Assembly: GCA_946699065.1 (NCBI GenBank)
Contig: CAMPDV010001537.1
Span: forward strand, 51,758-115,757
Reading direction: 5' to 3'
Length of the DNA stretch: 64,000 nucleotides
Source of the DNA: Loxodes magnus
Taxonomy: Eukaryota > Ciliophora > Karyorelictea > Loxodida > Loxodidae
The notes beneath the pieces are model-generated. The model had not been told where the DNA came from and ran no database searches. It saw only the letters and a list, made by a program, of their open reading frames with translations. The position numbers and the translations under genes are program-made. Shown here piece after piece: positions 61,561-64,000 of this stretch. Numbering within the stretch: the first letter of the stretch is position 1; the number at the start of each line of letters is the position of its first letter.

Positions 61561-62349
61561 AACTTCTAAGTAATATTATAACATCTTTAATTGAAGGACA
61601 CAATTCCAATTATGAAAATATGTAACAAGACACTTTTACTTAAATTGAAATTATTTTTACGATAACATATAGTAAATTTTAATAATTTTAAAAGCTTAAG
61701 CAAATAAAATTAAAAATATATATTTTGCATATCAATATGGCCAAAAATTGACAATATTTGTTTATTTGCGAAAAAAACTAGAAAATTAAAAATATTATTA
61801 CTTAAATATCATTAAATAATTTAATAGTAAAATCAATAATCTGAGTAATTGAATCTAAAAATAACTATTGAAGTTTTGCTAAAAGAAAATTAATTAAATT
61901 TTGAAATATTCTAGACAAAAAAATTGAGTTTTTTCCATTTTGGAAAATAGCAAAAGTATAATAAAATAGATTTATTTAATATTAAAAATTGTGAGTAAAT
62001 TATAATTAGTTTCTAAAACAAGATAAAGTTAAAAAATAGTAATATAAGAAAAGTGGATATTTAATTAGTTACTTAATCATATTAGTAATCATTTTTAAAG
62101 AATTTAGTTTAAATTACTGATAAGAAAATCTCAGCATCAAAATTTGTGTACTAATTAAATTTTAAACTCTTCCAAAATCAAGCTTAAATATATAAAAGCT
62201 AAGACCAGAAGAAAATTTAATAATTAAAAGAAAGTAGGAGAAAATATTAAAAAAATGAAGCTGAAGTATTATTAATTTTCAATGTAATACAATAATTAAT
62301 AAAATAAGGTTATTAAAAAGATCTTTTGTAGAGTAATCTTATATTTAGA
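61561..62349. other. A+T-rich spacer
   Basis: The first ~100 bp may be the end of the LINE fragment. Otherwise nothing recognised before repeat A3. Confidence 0.45.
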
Positions 62350-64000
62350 TGAAACTAAATAAACTTTATTGATAAAAATATTTCATTAATGCAAAATTTC
62401 GAAAATTGATGATACCTACGACGGAAATGTCCGTAGCAAGAGAAAATAAGAAGATTAATCGGGAGATCGATCTGATACAAAATAATGACTTTCTTTCCAT
62501 CGAATTATGAGAAGATCTGACGGAGAAAACGAGAATTACCAGACAAAAATATACTTTTTAGAGAAAGGAGAATCTTACAGACTTTTAAAACTTCTATTAG
62601 AAAGTTTAACTTATTTTGAATTGAATATGAAAAATAATTAATTATTTATAAAATTAATAGTGATATAGAAAACCTTTAAAGTTTTTAACTTAAAAAGTTT
62701 AAAAAATAGTTAAGCTTTCCTTTACTATATAATTTCTAAAAGTTATAGTAAAAATAATTAAAAAATTATGCAATATAAAAAAGAATGAAAATTTATTTTT
62801 AAAAGAATTTTAAATTAATTTGAAAATAAGAATAAAATATAAAATTATATAGATATATTAAAAATCTTTATTAAAATTATAAATATAAGAGTCAATAGTT
62901 ATAGACAAAAAACTATTTAACTAATAATAATAATTCAATTTTTCTAATGATAAATAAAAATAGTTTAAAATTGTAATAAATAAATTAAATTGAGGGATAA
63001 AAGCGAAAATATATTTTTCTACAAAAAATTAAAAGATAAAATTTAAATAATTTTAATCAAAAAAGCTAAAATAATTTTTTTTAATAATAGCGAAAATAAA
63101 AGAAAAATAAATTAAATATAAAAATATAAATTTACGTACGCTTTATTATATAAAATTTAAGTTAAATAAACTAAATTCATTTATTCAATTATTTATTTTT
63201 ATGCATTTTCTGAATCTTTAAATTTAGTCTTATAGATTATTATTCTTATCAATTCCTTTTGCTCGAAAAGTAAATCTAAAGACGATACAAACTAAATTAA
63301 GGTTACAAATAAAGATTATTTGAAACAGTTAAAAATTAAAATTTTAAATATAAAATTAGTTAAACTAATTAAATATTAGATAAAATAAGTTTAATAAAAC
63401 TATAAAATTAATATATTATTACTATACCGATAATAAATAATTTCCATAAATTTGTAAAATAAAACTTCTATTATTCAATTTTTTTCAATCGCTTGATAAA
63501 AGAAAAAAAGATTAAATTTAACTTGAAAATATTTATTATTAAAGAGATTTTTATTTGAAAATAGGATTTATTATGTAATTTATAAATCACAACACATTTA
63601 TTTCTTATCAAATGTAAAATATAAAATTTAAATATTTTAAGCATTTTAAATATTTTAAAATTAAATAAAAAAGTTTCTATTTTTTGAAAATTATTCTAAT
63701 TATTTCATAAATTTATTTTATTTTATTAAACTATCATTATGCAATTATTGATATTTTACTTCTAATTTTAAATAAGATAGCTAATTTTCTAATAAATTTT
63801 GTTTTTTTTCTAAATTAACTAGAATAGATAAATTAAATATTTGTATTTTAACTCTTTATTATGAGATACTTTAAATCATTCAAATTACTGTTTTTAATTT
63901 TAATTATTAAATATTAAACAATTATAAAGAAATAAACTAGAAATAATTTATTCTTTGCTTCTCTTCTTTATTTAAAGATAAGGAAGTTGTTTCTGAAAGG
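62350..64000 (+). repeat. Large repeat A, copy 3 (partial, cut by window end)
   Basis: From about 62380 it follows A1 (4380-6840) very closely, minus the 821-bp retroposon. Near 62910-62940 the insertion site is intact and unduplicated. It includes the conserved KISKIDDTYDGNVRSKRK island at 62390-62480 and reaches the start of the segment annotated at 6785. Confidence 0.8.

Noticed and set aside
1-64000. Tetrahymena chromosome breakage sequence, telomere repeats, rRNA, tRNA and CRISPR arrays
   Set aside because: I scanned for the breakage-site motif, G4T2-type repeats, tRNA B-box-like sequences and regularly spaced direct repeats, and found none.

Overview
ORGANISM. The window is extremely A+T-rich (about 80% by eye). 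Read with the standard code it has no normal genes. When TAA and TAG are read as glutamine, many coherent frames of 100-390 codons appear, and related copies exchange CAA/CAG with TAA/TAG at the same glutamine positions. That is the ciliate nuclear code. With almost no host genes, pervasive decayed retroelements and multi-kilobase repeats, the window looks like micronucleus-limited (germline) DNA of a ciliate, most like Tetrahymena. A ciliate that also reads TGA as tryptophan is not excluded (see findings).

LAYOUT. (1) 0-3.5 kb: two decayed gag-like elements. (2) 3.6-9.8 kb: first copy of large repeat A, carrying a young retroposon insertion (4930-5750), followed by a LINE reverse-transcriptase fragment (9.86-11.1 kb). 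(3) 11.5-15.7 kb: two more gag-like elements, one with a perfect 13-bp target-site duplication. (4) 16.3-18.4 kb: uncertain open frames on the minus strand. (5) 18.7-25.6 kb: first copy of large repeat C, carrying gag-like elements. (6) 26.0-31.0 kb: second copy of repeat A. (7) 31-45.5 kb: mostly featureless A+T-rich DNA with isolated coding-like islands and a 1.37-kb element whose 388-codon frame has one internal TGA. (8) 45.9-50.1 kb: a diverged direct copy of C. (9) 52.1-54.9 kb: the C-terminal end of a LINE ORF2 with a gag-like element inserted at its stop, plus two short gag-like copies. (10) 55.3-60.6 kb: an inverted copy of C, then a second LINE ORF2 fragment. (11) 62.35-64 kb: start of a third copy of A.

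HOW IT FITS TOGETHER. The dominant content is one family of short elements, mostly 0.8-1.4 kb, about 17 copies or fragments. They begin within about 10 bases of an ATG and encode a basic, Ser/Gln-rich, coiled-coil protein ending in a CX2CX4HX4C zinc knuckle. They finish with small 3-prime hairpins and an (ATT)n tail, and four copies have clear target-site duplications of 11-22 bp. They carry no reverse transcriptase, so they look like gag-only retroposons probably mobilised by the LINEs whose remains lie here. Repeats A and C then spread the insertions by segmental duplication, and some duplicate copies preserve empty insertion sites.

LIMITS. All calls come from reading by eye. Frames without TGA are common by chance in such A+T-rich DNA, so open-frame length alone is weak evidence. 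I weighted domain motifs, conservation between copies and target-site duplications instead. Percent identities and repeat ends are approximate.
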